Of a stretch of 64,000 nt of DNA, positions 10,874 to 17,780 are shown piece by piece. The DNA is taken from contig JAMPIK010000006.1 of assembly GCA_023662865.1 (NCBI GenBank), positions 22,719-86,718 on the forward strand, read 5' to 3'. Position 1 is the first letter of the stretch. Each line of letters begins with the position of its first letter. The notes beneath the pieces are model-generated. The model saw only the letters and a program-made list of their open reading frames with translations, did not search any database and was not told the origin of the DNA. The translations under genes and the position numbers were made by a program. The DNA comes from Prevotella sp. Lineage in GTDB: Bacteria > Bacteroidota > Bacteroidia > Bacteroidales > Muribaculaceae.

Positions 10874-10911
10874 ATTCTTCAGCATCCTCCAATCTCCGGA
10901 TGCTGAAGAAT
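10874..10911 (+). terminator. Hairpin terminator after kbl
   Basis: A 14-base perfect inverted repeat (10874-10887 and 10898-10911) around a 10-base loop, 35 bases after the kbl stop codon. The downstream tract is only moderately T-rich, so termination may be incomplete. Confidence 0.75.
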
Positions 10912-10998
10912 TGTAATTATTAAACCAAAAAGACAGAAATTTCAAGGCGAAACTCAAAGCGAAAAAAATTAACATAGCGTAAAAAACAGGTTAAAAAC

Positions 10999-11029
10999 TT
11001 GGTGGAGTCAGAAAAAAAACGTAATTTTG
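10999..11029 (+). promoter_or_regulatory. Promoter of the rpmB-rpmG-DUF4295 operon
   Basis: TTGG at 10999-11002 and TAATTTTG at 11022-11029 are 19 bases apart, matching the Bacteroidetes -33/-7 promoter layout. Transcription would start near 11035, giving a leader of roughly 120 bases. Confidence 0.7.
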
Positions 11030-11156
11030 CACAGTTTTTGTGGCACATCCTTTAAAGCCGCTGAGAATGATGCACTTGGCGGTGATATGAGAAATGAGAT
11101 GGCGGCCCTCAAGCGATTAATTTTTTAAGTTAAAAAACAAAGCAACATCAACAGCC

Positions 11157-11420
11157 ATGTCAAAAGTTTGTCAGATCACAGGCAAGAAACCGGCGACGGG
11201 TAACAACGTTTCCCACTCAAAGCGTCGCACAAAACGCAAATTCAACGTCAATCTCTTCACAAAAAAATTCTATTGGGTAGAGCAGGATCTTTGGATTCTC
11301 CTTACTGTATCAGCTCGCGGTCTGCGCACCATCAACAAAATGGGTTTGGACAACGCACTGAAAGAAGCCGAAAAGAAAGGCTACCTCGATTTCAAAGACA
11401 TCAAAGTTCTTTCATTCTAA
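11157..11420 (+). CDS. rpmB: 50S ribosomal protein L28
   Basis: An 87-residue basic protein starting [12 protein letters not shown] and containing the family block [18 protein letters not shown] and the C-terminal [18 protein letters not shown]. It is part of the large ribosomal subunit. It is the first gene of a three-gene operon with rpmG (16-base gap) and a DUF4295 gene (46-base gap). Confidence 0.97.
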   Translation: MSKVCQITGKKPATGNNVSHSKRRTKRKFNVNLFTKKFYWVEQDLWILLTVSARGLRTINKMGLDNALKEAEKKGYLDFKDIKVLSF

Positions 11421-11436
11421 ATAAGCAAGATATATT

Positions 11437-11625
11437 ATGGCAAAGAAAGCTAAAGGTAACAGAGTGCAGGTAATTTTGGAATGCACAGAGCACAAAAATA
11501 GCGGTATGCCCGGTACATCTCGCTATATCACTACCAAAAACCGCAAAAACACTACCGAGCGTCTGGAGTTGAAAAAATACAACCCCATCCTCAAAAAATA
11601 CACTATCCACAAAGAGATTAAATAA
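11437..11625 (+). CDS. rpmG: 50S ribosomal protein L33
   Basis: A 62-residue basic protein with the family block [11 protein letters not shown] and [22 protein letters not shown]. Only one cysteine is present, so it is the zinc-free form of L33. It is located between rpmB and the DUF4295 gene, the usual Bacteroidetes order. Confidence 0.97.
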   Translation: MAKKAKGNRVQVILECTEHKNSGMPGTSRYITTKNRKNTTERLELKKYNPILKKYTIHKEIK

Positions 11626-11671
11626 GGTCAATACCACACCTTTTGTTCCACAATATAAAACACTTTAAATT

Positions 11672-11821
11672 ATGGCTAAAAAAACAGTAGCATCTCTGCA
11701 AAAGGGTGAAGGCCGTACTTACAGCAAAGTAATCAAAATGGAGAAATCTCCCAAAACAGGTGCATACATCTTCAAAGAGGAAATGGTGCCCAACGATGCT
11801 GTAAAAGACGCTCTTAAGTAA
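11672..11821 (+). CDS. DUF4295 small basic protein
   Basis: A 49-residue protein beginning MAKKTVASLQKGEGRTYSK and ending in VPNDAVKDALK. It matches the Bacteroidetes-specific DUF4295 family, which is almost always found directly after rpmG. Its size, high lysine content and constant link with two ribosomal genes suggest a ribosome-associated role, but no function is proven as far as I know. In other Bacteroidales the next genes are ftsY and rimO; here these are about 37 kb away on the other strand. Confidence 0.93.
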   Translation: MAKKTVASLQKGEGRTYSKVIKMEKSPKTGAYIFKEEMVPNDAVKDALK

Positions 11822-11887
11822 GATACGACATCGCCTCAAGCGTTAAGACTCCTTTTATTAGGAATTTACGCAGACAAAGAATACACT

Positions 11888-11921
11888 GTGCGTTGGAATG
11901 AATATCTACATTCCGACGCAC
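11888..11921 (+). terminator. Hairpin terminator of the rpmB operon
   Basis: Two 13-base arms (11888-11900 and 11909-11921) pair with one U-G wobble around an 8-base loop, 66 bases after the DUF4295 stop. An A/T-rich stretch (TATTTATATATTT) follows. Confidence 0.65.
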
Positions 11922-12034
11922 TATTTATATATTTCATGCTTTACAGCCCCAATATGATAAACATAAATATTTGATTGTCTGTGTTTGGGTGCACGGCACG
12001 TGCCTCCAAAATGGTAAATCATGCTTATGTAAGC

Positions 12035-12054
12035 GGACGCACCATGGTGCGTCC
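12035..12054. repeat. Perfect 20-base palindrome, REP-like
   Basis: GGACGCACCATGGTGCGTCC is its own reverse complement. It is GC-rich in an A/T-rich gap and lacks a T-tract, so it looks like a dispersed extragenic palindrome rather than a terminator. I recall similar GGGACGCACC/GGTGCGTCCC palindromes in gut Bacteroidales genomes. Confidence 0.6.
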
Positions 12055-12126
12055 CTACTATTCAATAACTTAGCATACATTAGTAGTTACTTTGGTATGA
12101 ATGATTATGTTAACAAATGTTAATTA

Positions 12127-12170
12127 TTAGTACTATGTTTTGCATAGTACTAATTTATTTGTAACTTTGC
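12127..12170 (+). promoter_or_regulatory. PadR-gene promoter with overlapping inverted-repeat operator
   Basis: Two perfect 12-base arms, ATTAGTACTATG (12127-12138) and CATAGTACTAAT (12144-12155), enclose TTTTG. The last four bases of that loop (12140-12143) form the -33 TTTG, and TAACTTTG at 12163-12170 is the -7 box, 19 bases away. A dimeric regulator on this site would block RNA polymerase. The obvious candidate is the PadR protein encoded downstream. Confidence 0.78.
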
Positions 12171-12204
12171 AGTGTGGTTGATGGGCATTGATTAATCTCA
12201 ACTC

Positions 12205-12299
12205 ATATTTCCTGAGGTTGCCATTTTCATTATTACCGAGGTTGTCTTGTTCATTTTCCCATGGTTGGCATATTCGTATTTCCCGGGGTTGTCATTTTC
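12205..12299 (+). repeat. Four imperfect 24-base tandem repeats in the PadR leader
   Basis: Units are 12205-12228, 12229-12252, 12253-12275 and 12276-12299. Each keeps a GGTTG core between two T-rich stretches and ends in TTC. They lie between the promoter and the start codon of the PadR gene, so they would be transcribed into its leader RNA. Confidence 0.7.
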
Positions 12300-12333
12300 A
12301 TCTCTGATAACCGGGACAAAAATAATAGTTACG

Positions 12334-12681
12334 ATGACAGAAATTAATGTTGAAAATATTAAGTCGCAGATGCGCAAAGGTATTCTGGAATTTTGCGTTC
12401 TTTTAATCTTGAAACGCCAACCGGCTTACGCATCGGAGCTCATCTCGACTCTGAAAGAGGCTGATTTGATTGTTGTGGAGGGTACGCTCTATCCCCTGCT
12501 TACACGCATGAAGAATTCGGGACTGCTCGCATACAAGTGGGTTGAGTCTACCTCCGGACCGCCACGAAAGTACTATGAGTTAACCGATGCGGGTTGCACT
12601 GCATTACATGCTCTGCATACCTTGTTCAGCGAGATTTCCCAATCTGTAATTTTTTTAACCGATGCAGACAACGCATCATAA
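12334..12681 (+). CDS. PadR-family transcriptional regulator
   Basis: A 115-residue winged-helix regulator starting MTEINVENIKSQMRKGILEF. Family blocks are visible: ILEFCVLLILKRQPAYASELIS, then VVEGTLYPLLTRMKNSGLLAYKWVESTSGPPRKYYELTDAG, which is the DNA-recognition helix and wing. The ATG at 12334 is chosen because it gives the normal PadR length; an upstream in-frame ATG at 12247 lies inside the tandem repeats. The gene sits 12 bases ahead of a PspC-domain gene, the usual pairing, and it probably represses its own promoter through the inverted repeat at 12127-12155. Confidence 0.92.
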   Translation: MTEINVENIKSQMRKGILEFCVLLILKRQPAYASELISTLKEADLIVVEGTLYPLLTRMKNSGLLAYKWVESTSGPPRKYYELTDAGCTALHALHTLFSEISQSVIFLTDADNAS

Positions 12682-12693
12682 CAAGCAAAGAAT

Positions 12694-13719
12694 ATGAAAC
12701 GTACATTTACCATCAGCATATCCGGGCGACTTTTTACGGTAGAAGAAGACGCATACGCATTGCTGCTTGATTATCTTGACAGCCTGTCGCAAACGTTCAA
12801 GGGAGTTGACGGAAAGGAGATTGTAGACGATATTGAGGCTCGTATCAGCGATTTGCTGCAAGATGAGGCAGACAACGGCAAGATTGTTTTTACTCTTGAG
12901 GATGCCGAGCGTGTGATAACCTTGATAGGTAACGCACAAGAGATTGCATTGGAAAGTGATGAGCAACCAGTCACCGGCTCCACTGAAAACGCATCTGAGT
13001 CAGGCTCGAATCCCATGTCGCCTCCTGCCGTGCCGCCTTTGTGTGCTCCGCATAAGAAGTTCTATCGTTCGGCAAGAGACAAGGTGATGGGCGGTATAAT
13101 TGGCGGGCTGGCCATTCGTTTCGATGTCAGTGCTTTGCCAATACGTCTTCTTGTAGTTCTTGCAACGTTGTGCGTCGGCTTCTTCCCGATGTTTATCGCA
13201 TACTGTATTGTGTGGACAGTAACACCGATTGCCGACACGCCGGAGAAAATGCTGGAACAAGAGGGGCGACCCGTCACGGTGGCAAATATCGGGGAGATGA
13301 GTATGGAGGCCTCGCGTACATATAATGCCAATACGGGCAACACGTTTCTCAACGTAATCGGCGCATTGTTTATGGGGTTTATCGGTGTAATAGCCGGCTC
13401 TGTCGGTATAGCCTTGACAGTAGGTTTTGTGGTTCTTTTTGTTTGTGGCTTAGTTTCACTTTTCAACCCTACTGTTTTGACATACTTTATGAACCCGGGG
13501 GAGATGGCAAAGCTTGCTGATGTTGCCGATGGCTCAATGGTGCTGTTTCTCATATCAATGATATGCCTCGCGTTTCTGATGCCGTGCATCGCTACAGTAT
13601 GGGCCTCATGCAGCGTATTGTTCAAGACTAAGGGTGCAAGCCGCAACATATGGATTACGGGCGTAATGATTGAGATTGTTGCTATCATATGTATTTGCTG
13701 CTTGGCTATAATATTGTAA
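12694..13719 (+). CDS. PspC-domain membrane protein
   Basis: A 341-residue protein co-transcribed with the PadR regulator. The first ~90 residues form a soluble domain (VEEDAYALLLDYLDSLSQ, then VDDIEARISDLLQDE), followed by a Ser/Pro-rich linker. A PspC domain at about residues 127-170 (RSARDKVMGGIIGGLAIRFDVSALPIRL, then a membrane helix) precedes three further hydrophobic segments. PspC proteins are linked with envelope stress in enterobacteria; PadR-PspC pairs are common in Bacteroidetes, where the signal is not known. It ends at a bidirectional terminator. Confidence 0.88.
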   Translation: MKRTFTISISGRLFTVEEDAYALLLDYLDSLSQTFKGVDGKEIVDDIEARISDLLQDEADNGKIVFTLEDAERVITLIGNAQEIALESDEQPVTGSTENASESGSNPMSPPAVPPLCAPHKKFYRSARDKVMGGIIGGLAIRFDVSALPIRLLVVLATLCVGFFPMFIAYCIVWTVTPIADTPEKMLEQEGRPVTVANIGEMSMEASRTYNANTGNTFLNVIGALFMGFIGVIAGSVGIALTVGFVVLFVCGLVSLFNPTVLTYFMNPGEMAKLADVADGSMVLFLISMICLAFLMPCIATVWASCSVLFKTKGASRNIWITGVMIEIVAIICICCLAIIL

Positions 13720-13743
13720 AACAGTTTTCTCGGCAATTGATAA

Positions 13744-13775
13744 GGGCGGCGGTTCAATAAGTAGAACCGCCGCCC
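13744..13775. terminator. Bidirectional terminator between the PspC and FadL genes
   Basis: A perfect 12-base GC-rich inverted repeat (GGGCGGCGGTTC and its complement at 13764-13775) with an 8-base loop, between two convergent genes. T-rich sequence lies on the plus-strand side (CATATTTTAT). Confidence 0.85.
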
Positions 13776-13797
13776 TCATATTTTATATCGGGAAATT

Positions 13798-15414
13798 TCA
13801 GAATTTGAAACCCATTGAGATTACTATCTGATTATTTACATTAGTCATTTCGGCCTGTGCGCCGGAGTCTATTTTGTAATCGGGATCGGCAGTAAATGCG
13901 TGCCAGTCAGCGCTTTGATGACGATAAACGTATGCTGCATCCATATAGAAATGCTTGTAGTGATAGCCTATACCGGCAGTGACATAATCTGTTGTATTGT
14001 CAAGCTGATATGAGGGGTCTGTTCCGGCGGTGGTTATTGTCATCCGATTGTTTTTAGCCGCCTCTTTCACCGGGTCGGATATGTGTGCGTATCCGGCGCG
14101 AAGGCTGACGTATGGACTTACGCGATATTCAAGGCCGGCACGGAATGTTATTTGGCTTTTGTAATAATCCTTCACCTGCTGATTTGTAGTGGCAAACGGG
14201 TCGCCGTAACCGTCTACATAGCCGCCGTTGTAATACGGCGATGATAGGTGAATATACTGATTGTCAGTAAAATCTACATCGGCACTGATTATAAGCTTGT
14301 TCTCAATCACACCGGCAGCACTGAACATAAAGCGCCATGGGGTGCGAAGATTATATTCGTTATAACCGTCAAAGCCTTCGTTCGTTTCTTGCGAGCCGTT
14401 GCGTATGTCGGTATTGGGATATTCATACTTTGTACTTGCGTAGTAGTATTCGTCAAGGCTGTACCATGTCGGGGTGTGGAATGCGAAACCGATGCGCAAT
14501 TCCTGAATAGGTTTATAGATGAAACCTAGTTTGTAGTTGAAACCGGTGCCGCTTACACTGTAAAAGTTGTACAGATTCCAAAATGCATCTGTTATTGTGA
14601 AGTCGGGTTTGTTCGGTTCAAGCACGTATGCATTTTGCAGCGACTCTCCATACATAGCTTTACGAGTATAGTTGATATCAAAGATACCAAAGTCCATACC
14701 CCAATAGAATTTATCTACGAAATTACCGCCGAAGGCGAGGTTGTATTCATCTATCCCGCCTGTTTCCTCCACAGCTATGGAAGAAGAACCGGTAGTTCCG
14801 TCACCATAGAGACCGTACCAGTTTGTGCCATCGGAATATTGGATTGGTGAAATCAGATATGAATCGTAAGCGAGCACATCAATCCATGGGAGTAAGCTGC
14901 TATCATACGGATAATCGGTATTGAAGTCAGCTTCGGTCAAGCCATAGTCGTTTGCCACACCGGCCATGAAGTTGCTCATGGAGTTGGTGATATTGTTGGC
15001 AAAGCCTTTATATCTGCGGTTGAAGTTTGCACGTCGGTTATAGGTAAAACCCCAGTTGAATGTACGCAGTGTGGAAGTGGGCATGACGGCAGAGCCTATG
15101 TAACCGCCGTTATTCATCAGGAAGTTAAGATGATTTTCGGAGTTTTTGCCATTTCCGAAATCAAGGCCGGTGTTTTGAATATCAAAGTTGATGGTGGCAC
15201 CTATTTCGGAGGAGCGGTAAACACCAATACCGGCGGGGTTGAATGAAAGTGTGGTCATGTCGCCGCCGAGAGCACCGAAAGCACCGCCCATACTCATAAA
15301 TCGAGCCGTGCCGTACAGACCCGGTTGGGAGATATGATAACCGTCAAGCGCACTTTGCGCAAAGGCAGTTGCTGCAAACAGCAATGCCGATGAAATTAGT
15401 AGAGATCTTTTCAT
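13798..15414 (-). CDS. FadL/OmpP1/TodX-family outer-membrane transport protein
   Basis: A 538-residue outer-membrane protein with signal peptide (cleavage after AFAQS). The N-terminal region ARFMSMGGAFGALGGDMTTLSFNPAGIGVYRSSEIG is the hallmark of the FadL/OmpP1 family in Bacteroidetes, where the N-terminus plugs a 14-stranded barrel. The rest is a series of aromatic amphipathic strands ending with NQIVISMGFKF. FadL proteins let hydrophobic molecules cross the outer membrane; the substrate here is unknown. It follows the Trp/Gly-rich protein gene, from which a terminator separates it. Confidence 0.87.
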   Translation of the reverse strand: MKRSLLISSALLFAATAFAQSALDGYHISQPGLYGTARFMSMGGAFGALGGDMTTLSFNPAGIGVYRSSEIGATINFDIQNTGLDFGNGKNSENHLNFLMNNGGYIGSAVMPTSTLRTFNWGFTYNRRANFNRRYKGFANNITNSMSNFMAGVANDYGLTEADFNTDYPYDSSLLPWIDVLAYDSYLISPIQYSDGTNWYGLYGDGTTGSSSIAVEETGGIDEYNLAFGGNFVDKFYWGMDFGIFDINYTRKAMYGESLQNAYVLEPNKPDFTITDAFWNLYNFYSVSGTGFNYKLGFIYKPIQELRIGFAFHTPTWYSLDEYYYASTKYEYPNTDIRNGSQETNEGFDGYNEYNLRTPWRFMFSAAGVIENKLIISADVDFTDNQYIHLSSPYYNGGYVDGYGDPFATTNQQVKDYYKSQITFRAGLEYRVSPYVSLRAGYAHISDPVKEAAKNNRMTITTAGTDPSYQLDNTTDYVTAGIGYHYKHFYMDAAYVYRHQSADWHAFTADPDYKIDSGAQAEMTNVNNQIVISMGFKF

Positions 15415-15443
15415 ATCTGTTGTAATTTATTTCAAATAAAGAG

Positions 15444-15473
15444 CATACAGGCTCCGTGCTATGAGCCTGTATG
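15444..15473 (-). terminator. Terminator after the Trp/Gly-rich protein gene
   Basis: An 11-base perfect inverted repeat (15444-15454 and 15463-15473) with an 8-base loop lies 8 bases after the stop codon. Read on the minus strand it is followed by TTTATTTG. Confidence 0.7.
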
Positions 15474-15481
15474 TAAAAGTT

Positions 15482-16711
15482 TTATCTGCGATGACCGCCG
15501 CCACCACCGCGCATACCGCCTCCGGCACCGCCGCCGCGTGTACCGCCGCCACTGCGGAAGCCTCCACCGGAGCTGCGGTGTGTGCTGCCTCCGGTATTAA
15601 ACGAGCTGTTGGAACGTGTGGTGTTCATACTCGGACGTGTAGTGTGGTTCGACGGGCGAGCAGTTGTTGTAGTACTCGGTGGGGTATTAGTGGTTGTTGA
15701 AGGTCGGGTAGTGGAAGTACTCGGACGTGTTGTTGCAGTGGAAGGTCTTGTTGTGGGAGTAGTCGGGCGCAAGTTTGAATTTCCGGTTTGATAGTGCTTC
15801 TGAGTATCCAAGCCGGGACGCGAGGTTTGGTAATTGTTGTTCATCGTGCCGCGATGAGTATAGCTTGTACCGGGCTGTACATAACCGGGGCGAGATGAAG
15901 AGCTGCCGTGGCTGCCTCCTCCCGAGACGGCTGCCGTGCCGGGACGTGTGGCTGAACCCATACCGTTGACTACACCGGGATTACGATGACCGCCGCCGGT
16001 GCCGGGACGTGTGTTGTGCGCCCAACCGGGGCGTGTGGTATTTCCGGGGCGCGGTGTGCTGTAAGCCCAACCGGGGGTGTTCCACACCCAACCGGGTCCC
16101 CAGCTCCAGCCCCATGAAGGTCCCCAGGCAAACCAGGGGTCGTACCAGCCGCCCCAGCCCCAAGACCAACCCCAATTCCAACTCCAACCGGGACCATAGC
16201 CCCACCCTAAGTTCCAATAGGGATTCCAACACCATGTTGTGCCGTAGTAAGGGAAGGTACGGGTGTACCACGGTGAAAAGACCGGATAGCCGTAATCATA
16301 AACTATATTGATATTGCCGTAGCTGTTGTTGATTAGATCGGAAAGAACCGACATATTATCAACAACGATAGTGGGGTTATAGTATTTTTGGATTTCTTGA
16401 GTATAGACAAAATCTTGCGAATTGGCAATGGCATCACCGATAGTATCAACCGCGCTTTGATAATAACCGCCGTAACGGTTATACTCGTCTATATCACGAT
16501 TTTCTTGATATGCACTTTGTGGATAGTAATAATAAGTCTGGCTCTCGCCGCCATAAATTGTGGCACCGGGAACAGGCTGATTTTTAGTTTGTTGTTTCTG
16601 TGTTTGAGTCTTGGCCGTTTTGGGGTTGTAATAGATATCGTCAAACTCCTCCTGAGCAACCCCGGATAAAGTAAGACACAAGCAAGCAGAAATCAAAAGT
16701 AACTTCTTCAT
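15482..16711 (-). CDS. Secreted low-complexity Trp/Gly-rich and Thr-Arg-Pro-repeat protein
   Basis: A 409-residue protein with a signal peptide (cleavage near SGVAQEE). Four regions can be seen: an N-terminal Tyr/Gln-rich part that keeps ordinary composition to about residue 150; a Trp/Gly/Pro-rich block at about 155-220 with repeated GWxW; a Ser/Thr/Arg/Pro block with a degenerate TTRPST repeat at about 310-365; and a Gly/Arg-rich tail ending GGGGGHRR. No catalytic domain was recognised. Its composition suggests a surface or matrix-like structural role, but that is a guess. The 5' leader and first codons (ACAGATATGAAG) resemble those of the adjacent FadL-type gene. Confidence 0.75.
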   Translation of the reverse strand: MKKLLLISACLCLTLSGVAQEEFDDIYYNPKTAKTQTQKQQTKNQPVPGATIYGGESQTYYYYPQSAYQENRDIDEYNRYGGYYQSAVDTIGDAIANSQDFVYTQEIQKYYNPTIVVDNMSVLSDLINNSYGNINIVYDYGYPVFSPWYTRTFPYYGTTWCWNPYWNLGWGYGPGWSWNWGWSWGWGGWYDPWFAWGPSWGWSWGPGWVWNTPGWAYSTPRPGNTTRPGWAHNTRPGTGGGHRNPGVVNGMGSATRPGTAAVSGGGSHGSSSSRPGYVQPGTSYTHRGTMNNNYQTSRPGLDTQKHYQTGNSNLRPTTPTTRPSTATTRPSTSTTRPSTTTNTPPSTTTTARPSNHTTRPSMNTTRSNSSFNTGGSTHRSSGGGFRSGGGTRGGGAGGGMRGGGGGHRR

Positions 16712-16866
16712 ATCTGTAAGGTCATTATTCGTTTCTAATTTTAGACAAATTGCAACTAAAAAGGTTTAAACCGATTCCCGGTAAAATTCCATAGCATACA
16801 ATAAGCATGTAAATATAACAATAAATTTTCAAATAAGGGCAGACTGTTAAATTTTATTAAGATTTT

Positions 16867-17604
16867 TTAACTGTTGAGATGGAAATCTTTTGTCAGTTTT
16901 TTGTATTCCGATGAGTACTCTCCACCCTGCGCATATATCCGCAATTTCATGATATCGCAATCGCAATAATGCTTTGAGAGCTGCATCATTACTCTTACCG
17001 GAGCCTCTTGGTTACGGGAAAATACCCGGCAAATGCGCCTTGCAAACAGACCAACGCCATTTGCAATATGCAGCAGAGCAAGCTCTTCCTCCGGTGGGAA
17101 AATCAATGCAATACTTCCTTTCTCGGACAGCGATTCAGCACCGTGCGTTATCAGACTTTGCGGACTGAATTCAGCGGCATGACGAGCCTGCAAACGAGCA
17201 TTTTCATTTACTTGCTTTACTCCGGCATTAAAAAAAGGAGGATTGCTGATTATCAAGTCAATACCCCTACCCTCTTTTGCCAATAAATTAAAGTCTGAAA
17301 ATGAAGCTGTGAGTCTGTCTGACCAAGGAGAATTTTGAAAATTATATTCAGCTTCAGCCACAGACGGAGCATGAATATCTATGGCATGAATTATTGCGGA
17401 TTGATTTTTTTGAGCGCACATCAGAGCTATTACACCGCAGCCGCAGCCCACGTCCAATATGCTTTCCGCGCCGCTGACATCTGTCCATGCTCCCAATAAG
17501 ACGGCATCAAAGCCCACGGGCAACGAACTGCACCCGTGGGCTACGGTAAACTTTTTAAATTTAAAAACTCTTTGCTTCACTTCCGCAGTCGGATTTTGCC
17601 GCAA
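16867..17604 (-). CDS. trmN6: tRNA1(Val) (adenine(37)-N6)-methyltransferase
   Basis: A 245-residue SAM-dependent methyltransferase of the YfiC/TrmN6 type that modifies A37 of tRNA1(Val). The N-terminal FKFKKFTVAHGCSSLPVGFDAVLLGAW, the SAM-binding ILDVGCGCGVIALMCAQ and the catalytic NPPFF motif (LIISNPPFFNAG) are all present. The start is uncertain: the open frame begins with TTG at 17604, and a GTG eight codons later is possible. It is the last gene of the operon that begins with the thioredoxin gene at 19079; the preceding small gene ends 11 bases upstream. Confidence 0.9.
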   Translation of the reverse strand: MRQNPTAEVKQRVFKFKKFTVAHGCSSLPVGFDAVLLGAWTDVSGAESILDVGCGCGVIALMCAQKNQSAIIHAIDIHAPSVAEAEYNFQNSPWSDRLTASFSDFNLLAKEGRGIDLIISNPPFFNAGVKQVNENARLQARHAAEFSPQSLITHGAESLSEKGSIALIFPPEEELALLHIANGVGLFARRICRVFSRNQEAPVRVMMQLSKHYCDCDIMKLRIYAQGGEYSSEYKKLTKDFHLNS

Positions 17605-17615
17605 AGTTAACTAAA

Positions 17616-17780
17616 TTATTTGGAAGAGGCCGCTTCTTTCCGTTGTGCCATTTCCCGGAAAAGTTCGGGAGTCAACACCGTGTGCTTATTATCCGGACGC
17701 ATGCCATTCAGTTGCAACAGTGTTAACCGAGTTGCTTTCTCCAGTTTGGGCTCATGTATATTTTTTACTTTAACTTTCAT
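17616..17780 (-). CDS. 54-residue peptide of unknown function in the Trx-VKOR operon
   Basis: A small gene with ATG at 17780 overlapping the end of the C39-like/VKOR gene by 11 bases. The product is 54 residues, starts MKVKVKNIHEPKLEKATR, is highly charged at both ends, has a leucine-rich middle (LTLLQLNGMR) and ends KEAASSK. It has no cysteine, no signal peptide and no double-glycine site, so it does not look like a bacteriocin precursor or a substrate for disulfide formation. The overlap and its position between two real genes support that it is translated. I do not recognise the family. It could be a small adaptor, or an unrelated cytosolic protein. Confidence 0.65.
   Translation of the reverse strand: MKVKVKNIHEPKLEKATRLTLLQLNGMRPDNKHTVLTPELFREMAQRKEAASSK

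Larger units (their letters stand above)
10839..11156 (+). other. Intergenic region with kbl terminator, rpmB promoter and long rpmB leader
   Basis: This 318-base gap holds the kbl terminator (10874-10911), the rpmB promoter (10999-11029) and then about 120 bases of leader RNA before the rpmB start. The leader contains the partly repeated stretches GATGCACTTGGCGG and GATGGCGG, which could form structure, but no known ribosomal-protein binding motif was recognised. No credible ORF is present. Confidence 0.6.
11822..12333 (+). other. Intergenic region with two palindromes, PadR promoter/operator and tandem repeats
   Basis: This 512-base gap holds, in order, a 13-base-pair hairpin (11888-11921) that can end the ribosomal operon, a perfect 20-base palindrome (12035-12054), the PadR promoter with its overlapping inverted repeat (12127-12170), and four imperfect 24-base tandem repeats (12205-12299). 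No coding region was found. Confidence 0.7.

Noticed and set aside
12205..12299. Tandem repeats as a CRISPR array
   Set aside because: Units follow each other without spacers, are imperfect, and no cas gene is near.
15582..16311. Several open frames in and opposite the Trp/Gly-rich gene
   Set aside because: Low-complexity GC-rich codons leave all frames open; only the minus-strand frame has a signal peptide and sensible start.
17616..17780. The 54-residue peptide as a bacteriocin or RiPP precursor
   Set aside because: No Gly-Gly or other leader cleavage site, no cysteine and no core-like C-terminus; the neighbouring C39-like domain is also inactive.
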